From an uncultured Erysipelotrichaceae bacterium (GTDB lineage Bacteria > Bacillota_I > Bacilli_A > Erysipelotrichales > Erysipelotrichaceae): a stretch of 64,000 nucleotides of DNA. The position numbers were made by a program, and so were the translations under genes. Numbering within the stretch: the stretch's first letter is position 1; each line of letters opens with the position of its first letter. The DNA lies in assembly GCA_944325255.1 (NCBI GenBank), contig CALUZH010000010.1:61235-125234 (forward strand). The letters are read 5' to 3'. Shown here piece after piece: positions 7,903 through 16,941 of the stretch. The notes beneath the pieces were generated by a model that saw only the letters and a list, made by a program, of their open reading frames with translations, did no database searches and had not been told where the DNA came from.

Positions 7903-8385
7903 TTATTGATGATAGTCATAAGCCAAACGGGGATTACCGTCGGCAAGATAGATAATTCCGCAGTATTGGAAACCGAACTTTTGCACACTTTTTTGCATAA
8001 TCAAATTATCTTTGTGGGTATCAATGCGCAGATATGGACATTTTTGAGCGGCATAAGCAAAGATTTTATGGGCTATGCCATGACCCTTAAAGCTGTTTTT
8101 GACAGCTACCCGATGGATGGCCAAATAAGTTTGGTCATAATGCCATGACCCTTCAATATATTCATAAGTCGCTTCTTTTTCAACCAAGGCAAAAAGGGCA
8201 ATAAGCTCTTTTCCCTCTTCGACAACATAAAGACGCTTTTTAAAGATATCTTCATTGAGAGCGGCAATATCCGGATAACCGTCTTGCCACTGATTAATAT
8301 TTTGGGCTTTCAAAAAAGCCTTAGCCTCCTCAATGATCAAAAGTGCAGCTTGCAAATCTTTAGAGTCAGCCAAACGGATAAGCAT
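7903..8385 (-). CDS. GNAT-family N-acetyltransferase
   Basis: A 160-residue acetyl-CoA-dependent acyltransferase. The GNAT fold is indicated by MLIRLADSKDLQAALLIIEEA at the N-terminus, the acetyl-CoA pyrophosphate loop in FKGHGIAHKIFAYA and the late IDTHKDNLIMQKSVQKFGF strand-helix that resembles RimI/YjcF-type enzymes acting on small molecules. Substrate unknown. Its ATG overlaps the pcrA stop by one base (TAATG), so it is translationally coupled to the helicase gene. Confidence 0.85.
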   Translation of the reverse strand: MLIRLADSKDLQAALLIIEEAKAFLKAQNINQWQDGYPDIAALNEDIFKKRLYVVEEGKELIALFALVEKEATYEYIEGSWHYDQTYLAIHRVAVKNSFKGHGIAHKIFAYAAQKCPYLRIDTHKDNLIMQKSVQKFGFQYCGIIYLADGNPRLAYDYHQ

Positions 8386-10511
8386 TATTCTTCCCCCTTT
8401 TTACGGATTGACGGATGGGAAGCCAAAATCTTTTTGATACCATGGGGATAACCGAAAGCGATCTCCAGTATCCCATCTTTAATATCCAGCACTACGCCGT
8501 CTTTAAAGACGGCATGGGTAACCAAATCACCCTTTTTAAAGGCAGTCAAAGTATAAGACTGTTTTTTATTATTTATAGGTTCATCAAAGATTAATGATAC
8601 GGCCTTTTTCTTCTCATTTAAGTGGTTGATACACTTTTCATCAATTTCCGCAACAAAGCGCGAAACACTCTTGCTGCCCTGAGTAACATAGGAGAAACCG
8701 ACATTATCGGTCAAATAAAGACGTTTGCGGGCTCTGGTATAAGCGACATAAGCCAAGCGTCTTTCTTCTTCAAGACCCTTTAAACCCTCTTCCATGGAAA
8801 TGCGTGATGGAAAGATATTTTCCGACATGCCGATTACGAAAACGACATCAAATTCTAAGCCCTTGGCGCTATGAATGGTCAAAAGATTGACAGCTTCCCC
8901 GTCATTTTGCGATTGCCGTTCGGTATAAAGGGCAATATTTTGCAAGTAATCCTCAAGTGTGGCTTCCGGCATTGTGTTTTGGTAATTGGCCAAATCATCC
9001 ATCAAGGCTTTGACATTTTCCAGACGTTCGGTCTCATTGGCGCTTTCTAACATCAGCCGATAACCCGAATCATCTAAAACCATGGCAAAGAGTTTTTCCA
9101 TTTCGCCGTCATCATTTAAGAAAGCTTCCCACTTTTCAATCATCGCAACATAATTATCAAAGACTTCATGATTTTTGGCATACATTCCATTCTTGATGAC
9201 CTCATACATGCTGATGCCGTTTTCTTTAGCTAAGTCATGAATATTATCGATAGTTTTTTGACCGATGCCGCGTTTAGGAGTATTGATGGTCCTTATAAAT
9301 GCTAAATCATCCTTATTGGTAATCATTCTAAGATAAGCCAAAAGATCCTTAACCTCAGCCCGTTCATAGAAACGGATGCCGCCATAAAGAATATATGGAA
9401 TATGATTTTCCATCAATACTTTTTCAATATTGCGGGACAGATAGTTAGAACGATAAAGAACGGCCATATCATGATAGCTATAGCCTTCAGCATAAAGCTT
9501 TTTGATTTCTTTTAAGACATAATAGCTCTCTTCATCTTCATTGGCCAAAGATTTATGGATAATTTTATCGCCATCGCCGCTATGGGAAAAAAGTTCTTTT
9601 TCCAAACGCATCCGATTATTTTTAATGACACTGTTGGCCCCGGAGAGGATATTATTGGTAGAACGATAATTCTCATTCAAAAAGATGGTCTTGGCATCCG
9701 GAAAGTCCTTGGCAAAATCCATAATAATACCGACATCGGCTCCCCGCCAGGTATAGATGGTTTGATCGGGATCGCCTACCACATAGATACGATCATGGAC
9801 CGAAGCCAATTGTTTAATCAAGGTATATTGACCATGGTCAACATCCTGGAATTCATCAACCAGAATATAATGAAAACGTTTGGACCACTTGTATTTAATA
9901 TCCGGAAAGGTCTTAAAAAGGCGGATGGTCCAAAGAATCAAATCATCAAAATCCAAGCCGTAGACACTTAAAAGCCGCGTAGCATAATATTCATATACTT
10001 TGGCTCTTAAAACTTGCTTAGGCTCGCCTGAGGCCAATTCCAAGGCCCTTGAAGGACTGATATCGGCACACTTGTTGTTGGCAATATATTCCAGCATGCC
10101 GCCATATGCATAATCTTTTTTATCAATATGCAATTGCCGATAAGCTTCTTTTAATATCTGTTTTTGATCATCACTGTCGACAATCGTAAAATTCTTAGGG
10201 TAATTCAAAGCTCCGATATCTTCGCTTAAAATGCGCACACATAAGGAATGGATAGTCGAAATAAAGGTACCGGCACCCCTTTCCTTCAACATCTCGGCAA
10301 TCCGATCTTTCATTTCTTTAGCTGCTTTATTGGTAAAGGTGATAGCTAAAATATGTCGGGGATCGACATCTTTTTGTTCAATCAAATAGGCAATGCGCAT
10401 CGTTAAAACTCTGGTTTTACCGCTGCCGGCCCCGGCAATAATACGCAAATGCGGGTTATCATCAATAACTGCTTCTTTTTGGGCAGGATTCAAATCCGAA
10501 TACTTAATCAT
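8385..10511 (-). CDS. pcrA: ATP-dependent DNA helicase PcrA/UvrD
   Basis: Superfamily 1 3'-5' helicase for DNA repair, removal of RecA filaments and plasmid replication. The 708-residue protein has the Q motif (LNPAQKEAV), Walker A AGAGSGKT, Walker B DEFQDVD, GDPDQTIYTWRGA (motif III), and LLTIHSAKGLEFDVVF, and ends in a Tudor-like tail (FKKGDLVTHAVFKDGVV) as in Gram-positive PcrA. The ATG at 10511 is chosen because GAGGGA precedes it; the open frame upstream to 10616 lacks family similarity and crosses the promoter (-10 TATAAT at 10537-10542). Confidence 0.95.
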   Translation of the reverse strand: MIKYSDLNPAQKEAVIDDNPHLRIIAGAGSGKTRVLTMRIAYLIEQKDVDPRHILAITFTNKAAKEMKDRIAEMLKERGAGTFISTIHSLCVRILSEDIGALNYPKNFTIVDSDDQKQILKEAYRQLHIDKKDYAYGGMLEYIANNKCADISPSRALELASGEPKQVLRAKVYEYYATRLLSVYGLDFDDLILWTIRLFKTFPDIKYKWSKRFHYILVDEFQDVDHGQYTLIKQLASVHDRIYVVGDPDQTIYTWRGADVGIIMDFAKDFPDAKTIFLNENYRSTNNILSGANSVIKNNRMRLEKELFSHSGDGDKIIHKSLANEDEESYYVLKEIKKLYAEGYSYHDMAVLYRSNYLSRNIEKVLMENHIPYILYGGIRFYERAEVKDLLAYLRMITNKDDLAFIRTINTPKRGIGQKTIDNIHDLAKENGISMYEVIKNGMYAKNHEVFDNYVAMIEKWEAFLNDDGEMEKLFAMVLDDSGYRLMLESANETERLENVKALMDDLANYQNTMPEATLEDYLQNIALYTERQSQNDGEAVNLLTIHSAKGLEFDVVFVIGMSENIFPSRISMEEGLKGLEEERRLAYVAYTRARKRLYLTDNVGFSYVTQGSKSVSRFVAEIDEKCINHLNEKKKAVSLIFDEPINNKKQSYTLTAFKKGDLVTHAVFKDGVVLDIKDGILEIAFGYPHGIKKILASHPSIRKKGEE

Positions 10512-10571
10512 GGCTTCCCTCTTTTTCTCTTGCCCTATTATACACAAAATAGTTAAGCTTAGCTTATATGT

Positions 10572-10583
10572 TATAATTTTAGT
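10572..10583 (+). promoter_or_regulatory. -10 box predicting a leaderless methyltransferase transcript
   Basis: TATAAT at 10572-10577, then six bases, then the ATG at 10584. No Shine-Dalgarno sequence is present and no good -35 box is seen. Confidence 0.5.
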
Positions 10584-11450
10584 ATGTTGAGTACAAATAA
10601 ATTTAAAGACTATCAATTATTGGATGCCGGCGATGGAGAAAAGCTTGAATCCTGGAAAGGCATCATCTTAAGAAGACCTGATCCCTTAGCCATTTGGCCC
10701 AAGCTTTTTCCAAGTCTTTGGTCTAAGGCCCAAGCTGTATATCATCGCTCCTCTAAGGGCGGTGGCCATTGGGAATATTTTACTCCCTTAAAGGAAGAAT
10801 GGCTTATCAGTTTTGAGGATTTGCAATTTAAAGTTGCCCCTACCGGTTTTAAACATACCGGCCTTTTCCCCGAACAAGCCTACAATTGGGATTATCTGCA
10901 AAATAAAATCAAAGCAAGCAAAAGAAAAGATATTAAGATTTTAAATCTTTTTGCCTATACGGGAGCAGCCACCATGGCTTGTGCCAAGGCCGGAGCTCAA
11001 GAAGTTGTCCATGTCGATGCTGCCAAGGGCATGATTGAATGGGCTAAAGAAAATATGCATCTCAACCATCTTGATGACTGCCATATTCGCTATATCGTCG
11101 ATGACTGTCTCAAATTTATGAAACGGGAAGTCAAGCGCGGTCGTCACTATGACGGCATAATCATGGACCCCCCATCTTATGGCAGAGGCCCCAACAATGA
11201 ACTTTTCAAATTCGAAGAAAAAATCAATCCTTTACTGGAAGAAGCCGTCAAGCTTTTAAGTGATGATCCCCTATTCATCATTGTCAATTCCTATACTACC
11301 GGTTTTGGCGAAACCGTCATGCAAAACCTGTTGAGTTTCCATACTCCAAATTTAAAAGGTCATATTGTCGGCGGGGAGCTAGGAATTGCGATTGCAAATT
11401 CCCCTTACTTTTTGCCTTGCGGCTATACTAACAGGTGGGAAAATGCTTAA
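10584..11450 (+). CDS. Class I SAM-dependent methyltransferase (COG1092-like, probable RNA methyltransferase)
   Basis: A 288-residue protein with the Rossmann SAM-binding motif LNLFAYTGAATMACAKAGA, the acidic motif II (VVHVDAAKGM) and the active-site motif DPPSYGRG. This matches the COG1092 group (RlmI/RlmK-type, 23S rRNA), but the N-terminal PUA domain of RlmI is missing, so the target is uncertain. Divergent from pcrA. It overlaps the following pseudouridine synthase by 8 bp, a pairing that supports an RNA-modification role. Confidence 0.8.
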   Translation: MLSTNKFKDYQLLDAGDGEKLESWKGIILRRPDPLAIWPKLFPSLWSKAQAVYHRSSKGGGHWEYFTPLKEEWLISFEDLQFKVAPTGFKHTGLFPEQAYNWDYLQNKIKASKRKDIKILNLFAYTGAATMACAKAGAQEVVHVDAAKGMIEWAKENMHLNHLDDCHIRYIVDDCLKFMKREVKRGRHYDGIIMDPPSYGRGPNNELFKFEEKINPLLEEAVKLLSDDPLFIIVNSYTTGFGETVMQNLLSFHTPNLKGHIVGGELGIAIANSPYFLPCGYTNRWENA

Positions 11451-12087
11451 TATATTATATGAAGACAATCATTTGCTGGTCCTTATCAAAGAACCCAATG
11501 TACCGATGATGGAAGATGCTTCTCAAGACTTAGATCTTTTATCTATGGCTAAAGCTTATCTCAAAGAAAAATATCAAAAACCCGGCAATGTCTATTTGGG
11601 TCTTGTGCATCGCTTGGACCGGCCGGTCGGCGGAGTTTGCGTCTTGGCCAAAACTTCCAAAGCCGCCGCGCGCTTAAGCCGCCAAATGCAAAATAATGAG
11701 TGGCAAAAAGAATATTTGGCCGTCATTGAAGCCCATAATATTCCCGCTAAGGGTGAACTCAGGGATTATCTTTTAAAAGATTCCAAAACCAATATGGTCA
11801 AAGTGGCGCCTGAAGGGAAATTAGCTATCTTAGATTATGAAGTAATTAAGGAAAATAAGGATTTAAGTCTTGTCCGTGTCTCACTTAAAACCGGTCGCTC
11901 CCATCAAATCAGAGTCCAGTTTGCCTCCCGCCATTGGCCTCTTTATGGCGACCAGCGCTACAACCCCCAAGCTAAAAAAGGTCAACAGATTGCCTTATGG
12001 GCCTATCGTTTATCTTTTGTCCATCCGACATTAAAAAAACGCCTCAGTTTTACGGCGCCGATAAATCGTTATCCTTTTAATATTTAA
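11443..12087 (+). CDS. RluA-family pseudouridine synthase
   Basis: Converts uridine to pseudouridine in RNA. 214 residues without an S4 domain. The catalytic motif GLVHRLDRPVGGV contains the active-site Asp, and KTGRSHQIRVQFA is the second conserved motif. The ATG at 11443 follows AGGTGGGA and fits the family N-terminus (LNILYEDNHLLVLIK). rRNA or tRNA target cannot be told. Coupled to the upstream methyltransferase by overlap. Confidence 0.9.
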   Translation: MLNILYEDNHLLVLIKEPNVPMMEDASQDLDLLSMAKAYLKEKYQKPGNVYLGLVHRLDRPVGGVCVLAKTSKAAARLSRQMQNNEWQKEYLAVIEAHNIPAKGELRDYLLKDSKTNMVKVAPEGKLAILDYEVIKENKDLSLVRVSLKTGRSHQIRVQFASRHWPLYGDQRYNPQAKKGQQIALWAYRLSFVHPTLKKRLSFTAPINRYPFNI

Positions 12088-12099
12088 GCAGGTATTTTT

Positions 12100-13140
12100 A
12101 TGAAAAGAAAAAGAGTTTTGAATCGCTTCTTTGTCGCCGGCTTAGCTGCCGTGCTCTTGGTCCTCATCTCGCTTTATAAAATCCCCCATTTTATCAATGT
12201 CTCCAAACTTGAGGACCTAGGCTATGATGATGAAGCAATCGCCGCTATTTATGCCAAGCATTTGCAATTTAATATTTTGGCCAATGATTACTATAGCCCT
12301 TATCTTAATACGGAAATAAAAAAAGATGACTTTCTTAAAGATTATCTTCACCTTTATGCCGTAAGCGATAATTTAAATGAAGCAGCATTCCGCCTTTATG
12401 ATCGCCTAAAAGAATTAAGAGCTTATAGTGATGAAGAATTGACCAAACTTTATGCTGCTCTAGACTATGATAAGCTCACACCCTTACTGGTCTATGATAA
12501 GATTGAAAACATCGACCAATACATAAATGATGCCCTAAGCGGCAATACCGCATCCTATCTTCATCCTTATGAAAATGTCCATGAATGTCCAAATCCCGAT
12601 GCCATCGAGGCCTTTATTTCCGTCAAGTTTAGTATTGGTGAATATGCACCTTTAAAACTTGTGGAAATTCCCTCACGCTTTGCCGCCAGTGGCCTATATC
12701 TTGAATCACGGGGTCTAGAAGCCTTCACAGAGCTTTGCCAAGCTATGGAAGAAGAAGATCTTGGCATTTATGCGGTTGATGCTTATCGCAGCTACACCGA
12801 CCAACAAGAACTTTATGAAAGCTATGGCGAAGAAGGCGACCAAAGAACTTTGCGGCCCGGCTATTTTGATAATCAAAGCGGCTTGGCGGTCATGATTGTC
12901 AGCATCGAAAATGAAAGTCTTGACGACTTTAAACAAAGTCAAGCCTATAGTTGGCTTTTAGATAATGCCCATAATTATGGTTTTATCTTCCGCTATCCTG
13001 AAGGCAAGGAAGCTGTTACCGGCATGTTTGGCATGCCTTATTACCTGCGCTATGTCGGCCAAGATTTGGCCAAGGCAATTCATGAAAGCGGCCTAAGCTT
13101 TGATGAATATTATATGTTTTATCTCTATGATGAGGCCTAA
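12100..13140 (+). CDS. Membrane-anchored VanY/LdcB-like protein lacking zinc ligands (probable pseudoenzyme)
   Basis: 346 residues with an N-terminal membrane anchor (about 9-26), an all-helical extracellular region and a C-terminal VanY-like D,D-/L,D-carboxypeptidase domain (about 220-320) recognisable from AYRSYTDQQELY, NQSGLAVMI, YGFIFRYPEGKE and MPYYLRYVG. In active enzymes these are S-x-H-x-x-G-x-A-x-D and E-P-W-H; here the metal ligands are replaced (His to Asn258, Asp to Met265, His to Tyr315) and the catalytic Glu by Met312. It should not bind zinc or cleave peptide; a peptidoglycan-binding or scaffold role is inferred. Follows the pseudouridine synthase by 12 bp. Confidence 0.8.
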   Translation: MKRKRVLNRFFVAGLAAVLLVLISLYKIPHFINVSKLEDLGYDDEAIAAIYAKHLQFNILANDYYSPYLNTEIKKDDFLKDYLHLYAVSDNLNEAAFRLYDRLKELRAYSDEELTKLYAALDYDKLTPLLVYDKIENIDQYINDALSGNTASYLHPYENVHECPNPDAIEAFISVKFSIGEYAPLKLVEIPSRFAASGLYLESRGLEAFTELCQAMEEEDLGIYAVDAYRSYTDQQELYESYGEEGDQRTLRPGYFDNQSGLAVMIVSIENESLDDFKQSQAYSWLLDNAHNYGFIFRYPEGKEAVTGMFGMPYYLRYVGQDLAKAIHESGLSFDEYYMFYLYDEA

Positions 13141-13141
13141 A

Positions 13142-13170
13142 AAAACGAGTCACAGTGACTCGTTTTCATT
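13142..13170. terminator. Bidirectional terminator containing the patatin stop codon
   Basis: ACGAGTCAC / GTGACTCGT stem with A/T runs on both sides. It terminates the VanY-like operon and, on the other strand, lies across the last codons and TGA stop of the patatin gene. Confidence 0.8.
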
Positions 13171-14028
13171 TGCCTTGGCCAATAAGTCATAAATGGCTTG
13201 TTTACGCTTTTCCATATCCTTGCGTCCCAATTCATAGAGCTTTTTTAAATTCTCTTTATCGCCGGTTAAACGTTTAACCGGGATGATCTCCGAAGGACAG
13301 AAAAGTAAGGCTTTTCCGGCATTTTGTAAATTATGAATAATATCTATTTGTTTTTGGTAATTGATATGTCTTATGGCATAGTCTTTGGCAATACTTGGAT
13401 ATTTTAAATAATTGAGTTTCATCAAGGTCTTAAGCGGCCATGAGGCGGCTTTACGGACATAGCCTTCAGGCTTGGTGGTAATAATTAAATGATAGTCAAT
13501 ACCGTCATTTACCGCTTCTTCAATCGGTATCATCTTGGTGATACCGCCATCTAAAAGATGTCGGCCCTCATAATCGACAATCCTTCCCAAGATCGGTAAA
13601 GTACAGGCCCCCTTAAGCAAGATCATATCCTTATCAAGTTCCTTTACCCGCTCATAGACAGTCTTGCCCAAGTCAAGATCATAGATGCCGACTTTAGCTT
13701 CGGTATCAACCTTTAAAACCCGTTCCATATCATAATGAAATACTTCCGGGAAAATATGATAAAAAAGATAATCATAGCCGACATAGCGCCCTTCTCGCAA
13801 TACCGAACGCCAGCCGACCAATTGCTTATCAGCAATATAGTCGGTCGATAAATCATAAAGATATTTTTTTTCTTTAATAAGATATGAACAAAGATGCACG
13901 GCTCCGGTAGAAATACCATAGGCATACTTAAATTCAATTCCTTCATCAATCAGCCAAGAAAGGCAACCCGCCGTATATGCGCCACGAAAGCCCCCGCCTT
14001 CCAATACCAAAGATATTTTTTTTGTCAC
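13150..14028 (-). CDS. Patatin-like phospholipase
   Basis: Lipid acyl hydrolase of 292 residues, cytosolic (no signal peptide). The patatin catalytic dyad is intact: oxyanion loop LEGGGFRGAY, nucleophile elbow GISTGA (Ser) and DGGI (Asp). The family in Firmicutes is close to YjjU/RssA. Start is a GTG at 14028 behind GGGGGAA; no upstream ATG is in frame close by. It is the last gene of the run mntP - small ORF - patatin; its stop codon is inside the terminator hairpin shared with the convergent gene. Confidence 0.88.
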   Translation of the reverse strand: MTKKISLVLEGGGFRGAYTAGCLSWLIDEGIEFKYAYGISTGAVHLCSYLIKEKKYLYDLSTDYIADKQLVGWRSVLREGRYVGYDYLFYHIFPEVFHYDMERVLKVDTEAKVGIYDLDLGKTVYERVKELDKDMILLKGACTLPILGRIVDYEGRHLLDGGITKMIPIEEAVNDGIDYHLIITTKPEGYVRKAASWPLKTLMKLNYLKYPSIAKDYAIRHINYQKQIDIIHNLQNAGKALLFCPSEIIPVKRLTGDKENLKKLYELGRKDMEKRKQAIYDLLAKANENESL

Positions 14029-14043
14029 TTTTTATTCCCCCTG

Positions 14044-14295
14044 CTACTTATGTTTAAATGCATAATATTCAAGATCCTTCTGTTCGTCAATACCCGAAGG
14101 AGCCTCATAAACATAAAATTCTTCTTTGCCATATAAGGCATAAAAATCTTCTATTGGCAAGATAAAGCGATTACCGTTAAAACTATGGACTATACCCTTA
14201 GAACTTAAAGAAAAATAAGTCTTTCTTTGGTGGTCGGTCAAAACAATACCGCTTTTTAAATAAGCCAGGGCTGTCTTAAAATCCAATGCTTCCAT
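14044..14295 (-). CDS. Small hypothetical protein (83 residues)
   Basis: Not recognised. The sequence begins MEALDFKTALAYLKSG and contains a KGIVHSFNGNRFILPIEDFY stretch; soluble, acidic towards the end, no cysteine. It begins 4 bp after the mntP stop (TAATTTTATG) without a clear Shine-Dalgarno sequence, so translation is probably coupled to mntP; an in-frame TTG at 14319 would extend into mntP and is less likely. Placement between mntP and the patatin gives no firm functional clue. Confidence 0.6.
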   Translation of the reverse strand: MEALDFKTALAYLKSGIVLTDHQRKTYFSLSSKGIVHSFNGNRFILPIEDFYALYGKEEFYVYEAPSGIDEQKDLEYYAFKHK

Positions 14296-14299
14296 AAAA

Positions 14300-14857
14300 T
14301 TATGCCGACAGATGTTCAATTAAGGTCTTAAGGCCGATTAAAATCAAGATAATGCCACCGAATATAACCGCCTTATCTTTAAGAAAGAGTCCCAGCTTTT
14401 GTCCCAAAAGATGGGCCAAAAGACAAATCATAAAGGTCGTAAGGCCGATAAGCACACAGGCCAGATAGGGACTGATGGCTAAAAGCGGCAAACTTACCCC
14501 CACCGATAAGGCATCAATACTGGTAGCTACTGCTTCGCTTAAAAGGATTTTTAGGGAGAATGCTTCGGCACATCCGCAATCATCCTCTTCTTTTGCCATC
14601 CCTTCTTTAATCATCCTGATGCCCAAGACAGCCAAGACGCCAAAGACCAGCCAATGATCGAGCTTTTCGACATAGCTCATAAACGGTAAGATGATGAAGT
14701 AGCCGATAAGCGGCATAATGCCTTGAAAAATACCGAAAACCAATGAACTAGTAAGCATTTTGGAAAAACGGTAATTTTGATATTTCAAACCGTTGCATAT
14801 TGATACGGCAGCAGCATCCATGGCCAGTCCCAAACCTAATAATATCGCGCTTAACAT
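14300..14857 (-). CDS. mntP: MntP manganese efflux pump
   Basis: Six-helix inner-membrane exporter (185 residues) that relieves manganese excess. The MntP/DUF204 duplication is clear: MDAAAVSICNG in the first half and SIDALSVGVSL in the second, each carrying the conserved intramembrane Asp. A cysteine/acid-rich loop (KEEDDCGCAEA) sits between halves. TTGGAGGCG precedes the ATG. No yybP-ykoY manganese riboswitch was found in the 72-bp leader, which instead holds the terminator of cls, so control is probably by a protein regulator or read-through. Confidence 0.9.
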   Translation of the reverse strand: MLSAILLGLGLAMDAAAVSICNGLKYQNYRFSKMLTSSLVFGIFQGIMPLIGYFIILPFMSYVEKLDHWLVFGVLAVLGIRMIKEGMAKEEDDCGCAEAFSLKILLSEAVATSIDALSVGVSLPLLAISPYLACVLIGLTTFMICLLAHLLGQKLGLFLKDKAVIFGGIILILIGLKTLIEHLSA

Positions 14858-14867
14858 GACGCCTCCA

Positions 14868-14898
14868 ATAAAAAAGACCTAATTACCATAGGCCTTTT
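14868..14898 (-). terminator. Terminator of cls
   Basis: AAAAGGCCTA / TAGGTCTTTT hairpin (minus strand) followed by T, between cls and mntP. Confidence 0.75.
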
Positions 14899-14929
14899 CA
14901 TAGTAACAAAATTTCGCGGTCTCTTCAAG

Positions 14930-16465
14930 CTAGAAAATCGGGGCAAATACCGCCAATATCGCCTGGGTAATCCGGATAATGATATTGGTCTTCAATACTT
15001 TAAATAAGGTAATCTCTTCCGAGATAGCCAGGGTATTGAGATAGTCTTCCTTCATTTTATAAATGACATCATCATAAGCAATGAGGGTACCGCATTCATA
15101 ATGTAAGAAATAAGAACGATAATCCATATTGATGGTCCCGCATAAGGCAATCTTGTCATCGACAATAAAAAGCTTGGAATGGATAAAACCGGGAGTATAT
15201 TCAAAAACCTTAACTCCGGCCTTCAATAAAGCCTCATAATTGCTGCGGGTAACCATAAATACCGTCTTTTTATCAGGAATCTTAGGGACGGTAATAATAA
15301 CTTCGACCCCACACTTAGCCGCATCAGTCAAGGCGTGCAGCATATCATAATCAATAATCAGATAAGGCGTATGAATATAAATATAGCGTTTAGCCTTGGT
15401 AATAAGGTTCATATGAACCGAACGGGAGACATCTTCATCATCGGTCGGACTGTCCGAAAAAGGCAAGACGAAACTTTTGTTGGGCACTGTACATTGATAT
15501 GCCAAATACTTGTCATAATTTAATTTCTCTTTGGCAAAGACATTATAAAATTGGATAAACATGATGGTCAAAGACGAAACTGCCTCCCCATGTAGGCGAA
15601 TGGCCGTATCCTTCCAATGACCGAAACGGACGATGGCATTAATATATTCATCGGCAATATTAAGGCCGCCCATAAAGCCATATTCGTTATCGATAACGCA
15701 TATTTTGCGATGGTCGCGATTATTATATTTGGAAAGTAATAAAAGCCATAAACTGATGGGGTTAAAGACGACGCCATGAATTCCGCAAGCTTTTAAAGTT
15801 TGGGCAAAATCTTTCGGCAAACAGGTAAGGCAACCCCCATCATCATAAAGAAAATATACTTCCACCCCATTTTCGGCTCTTTCTTTTAAGGCAGCTAAAA
15901 GCTCTTCAAGCATCTTGCCTTCTTTGACGATAAAAAATTCCAAGAAGATAAAGTGCTTAGCAGCCTTAATTTTATTCAATAAGTCTGCAAAATACTTTTC
16001 CCCGCTGTCAAAATATTCAACTTCGGTATTTTGATAAAAAGGATAATAGGCATTATTTTTGACATAAAGGAATTCCTGCTTGACATCTTCATCTTCGATA
16101 GCTGCATCACTGCCCAACCTCCGATAGGCACTTTTACCATAGATTACTTGTCTGGTTACACTCTTGCGCAAACTTTTCGGTACCTTATGTTCGGCAAACA
16201 TCAAATATATGGCACCGCCGACCACCGGTATAAAATTAATTAAAATAATCCAGGCTAATTTATAGGAAGTATTGACATCACGATTGACAATATAAATCGT
16301 CAAAATAATATTAAGCACCATGAAAAGCCCGCGAATAATCCGGGATTCCAAGGAAAAAGAATATAATGACAATAAAATAAGTGCCAGTTGCAGCAACATG
16401 ATGACGCCAAGCATAAAGACCCGACTCATCATAAAGCGAATCAAGTATTCCAATATTTTTTTCAT
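14930..16465 (-). CDS. cls: Cardiolipin synthase
   Basis: Membrane phospholipase D-family enzyme that joins two phosphatidylglycerol molecules into cardiolipin. 511 residues with two N-terminal membrane helices (about 15-60), a PLDc_N linker and two HKD motifs: HRKICVID with GGLNIADEY, and HSKLFIVD with GTINMDYRS. Length and layout match Gram-positive Cls. Its ATG overlaps the preceding acetyltransferase stop by 4 bp, so the two are cotranscribed. Confidence 0.94.
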   Translation of the reverse strand: MKKILEYLIRFMMSRVFMLGVIMLLQLALILLSLYSFSLESRIIRGLFMVLNIILTIYIVNRDVNTSYKLAWIILINFIPVVGGAIYLMFAEHKVPKSLRKSVTRQVIYGKSAYRRLGSDAAIEDEDVKQEFLYVKNNAYYPFYQNTEVEYFDSGEKYFADLLNKIKAAKHFIFLEFFIVKEGKMLEELLAALKERAENGVEVYFLYDDGGCLTCLPKDFAQTLKACGIHGVVFNPISLWLLLLSKYNNRDHRKICVIDNEYGFMGGLNIADEYINAIVRFGHWKDTAIRLHGEAVSSLTIMFIQFYNVFAKEKLNYDKYLAYQCTVPNKSFVLPFSDSPTDDEDVSRSVHMNLITKAKRYIYIHTPYLIIDYDMLHALTDAAKCGVEVIITVPKIPDKKTVFMVTRSNYEALLKAGVKVFEYTPGFIHSKLFIVDDKIALCGTINMDYRSYFLHYECGTLIAYDDVIYKMKEDYLNTLAISEEITLFKVLKTNIIIRITQAILAVFAPIF

Positions 16466-16926
16466 AATTTAAAGCGAAATATACACTTTACCCTTTCATT
16501 GCGCCGATACAATTCATGATCTGCAGGAACATTGACAGTTTCTAAATATTCGCCACCCAATTTGACCAAGGTCTTATAAGAAGCGATATTATCGGGTGAA
16601 CAGGTAATAATCAATTCTTCCATCCCGAATTCCTTACGGGCAATCTTAAATAATAATTTGCAGGCATGGTAAGCATAATTTTTACCCCGATGGATAAAAT
16701 TGACATAGTAGCCGACATGACCGAAATAATACATTCTTTCATCCATCTTAAGCCGCAAGTCAATCTTGCCCACGCAGGTTTTACGGTTATGCAAGAGGAT
16801 ATTATAAAAGACGCAAGGAACGCCGTCATAGGCTTCATCTTCGGAAAGACGATAATCTTCACATAAGTCGACGACTTCCCCCATATAGAGCTTAGTAAAA
16901 TTTAAAGAGGACGAAAATAAAGGCAC
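16462..16926 (-). CDS. GNAT-family acetyltransferase, predicted leaderless
   Basis: A 154-residue GNAT protein: VGYYVNFIHRGKNYAYHACK is the acetyl-CoA-binding strand-turn-helix and ITCSPDNIASYKTLVKLGG the late conserved motif of RimJ/RimL-like enzymes. Substrate unknown. The start is a GTG at 16926: TATAAT (16933-16938) plus TAAGAC lead directly into it, and no Shine-Dalgarno sequence is present, so a leaderless mRNA is predicted. Overlaps cls by 4 bp. Confidence 0.8.
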   Translation of the reverse strand: MPLFSSSLNFTKLYMGEVVDLCEDYRLSEDEAYDGVPCVFYNILLHNRKTCVGKIDLRLKMDERMYYFGHVGYYVNFIHRGKNYAYHACKLLFKIARKEFGMEELIITCSPDNIASYKTLVKLGGEYLETVNVPADHELYRRNERVKCIFRFKL

Positions 16927-16941
16927 GTCTTAATTATACAC

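Noticed and set aside
9555..9971. 138-codon open frame opposite pcrA
   Set aside because: Antisense shadow; the helicase motifs on the minus strand explain the open frame.
14857..14930. Manganese riboswitch (yybP-ykoY) upstream of mntP
   Set aside because: The leader is only 72 bp and its single hairpin is the cls terminator; no yybP-ykoY core was seen.
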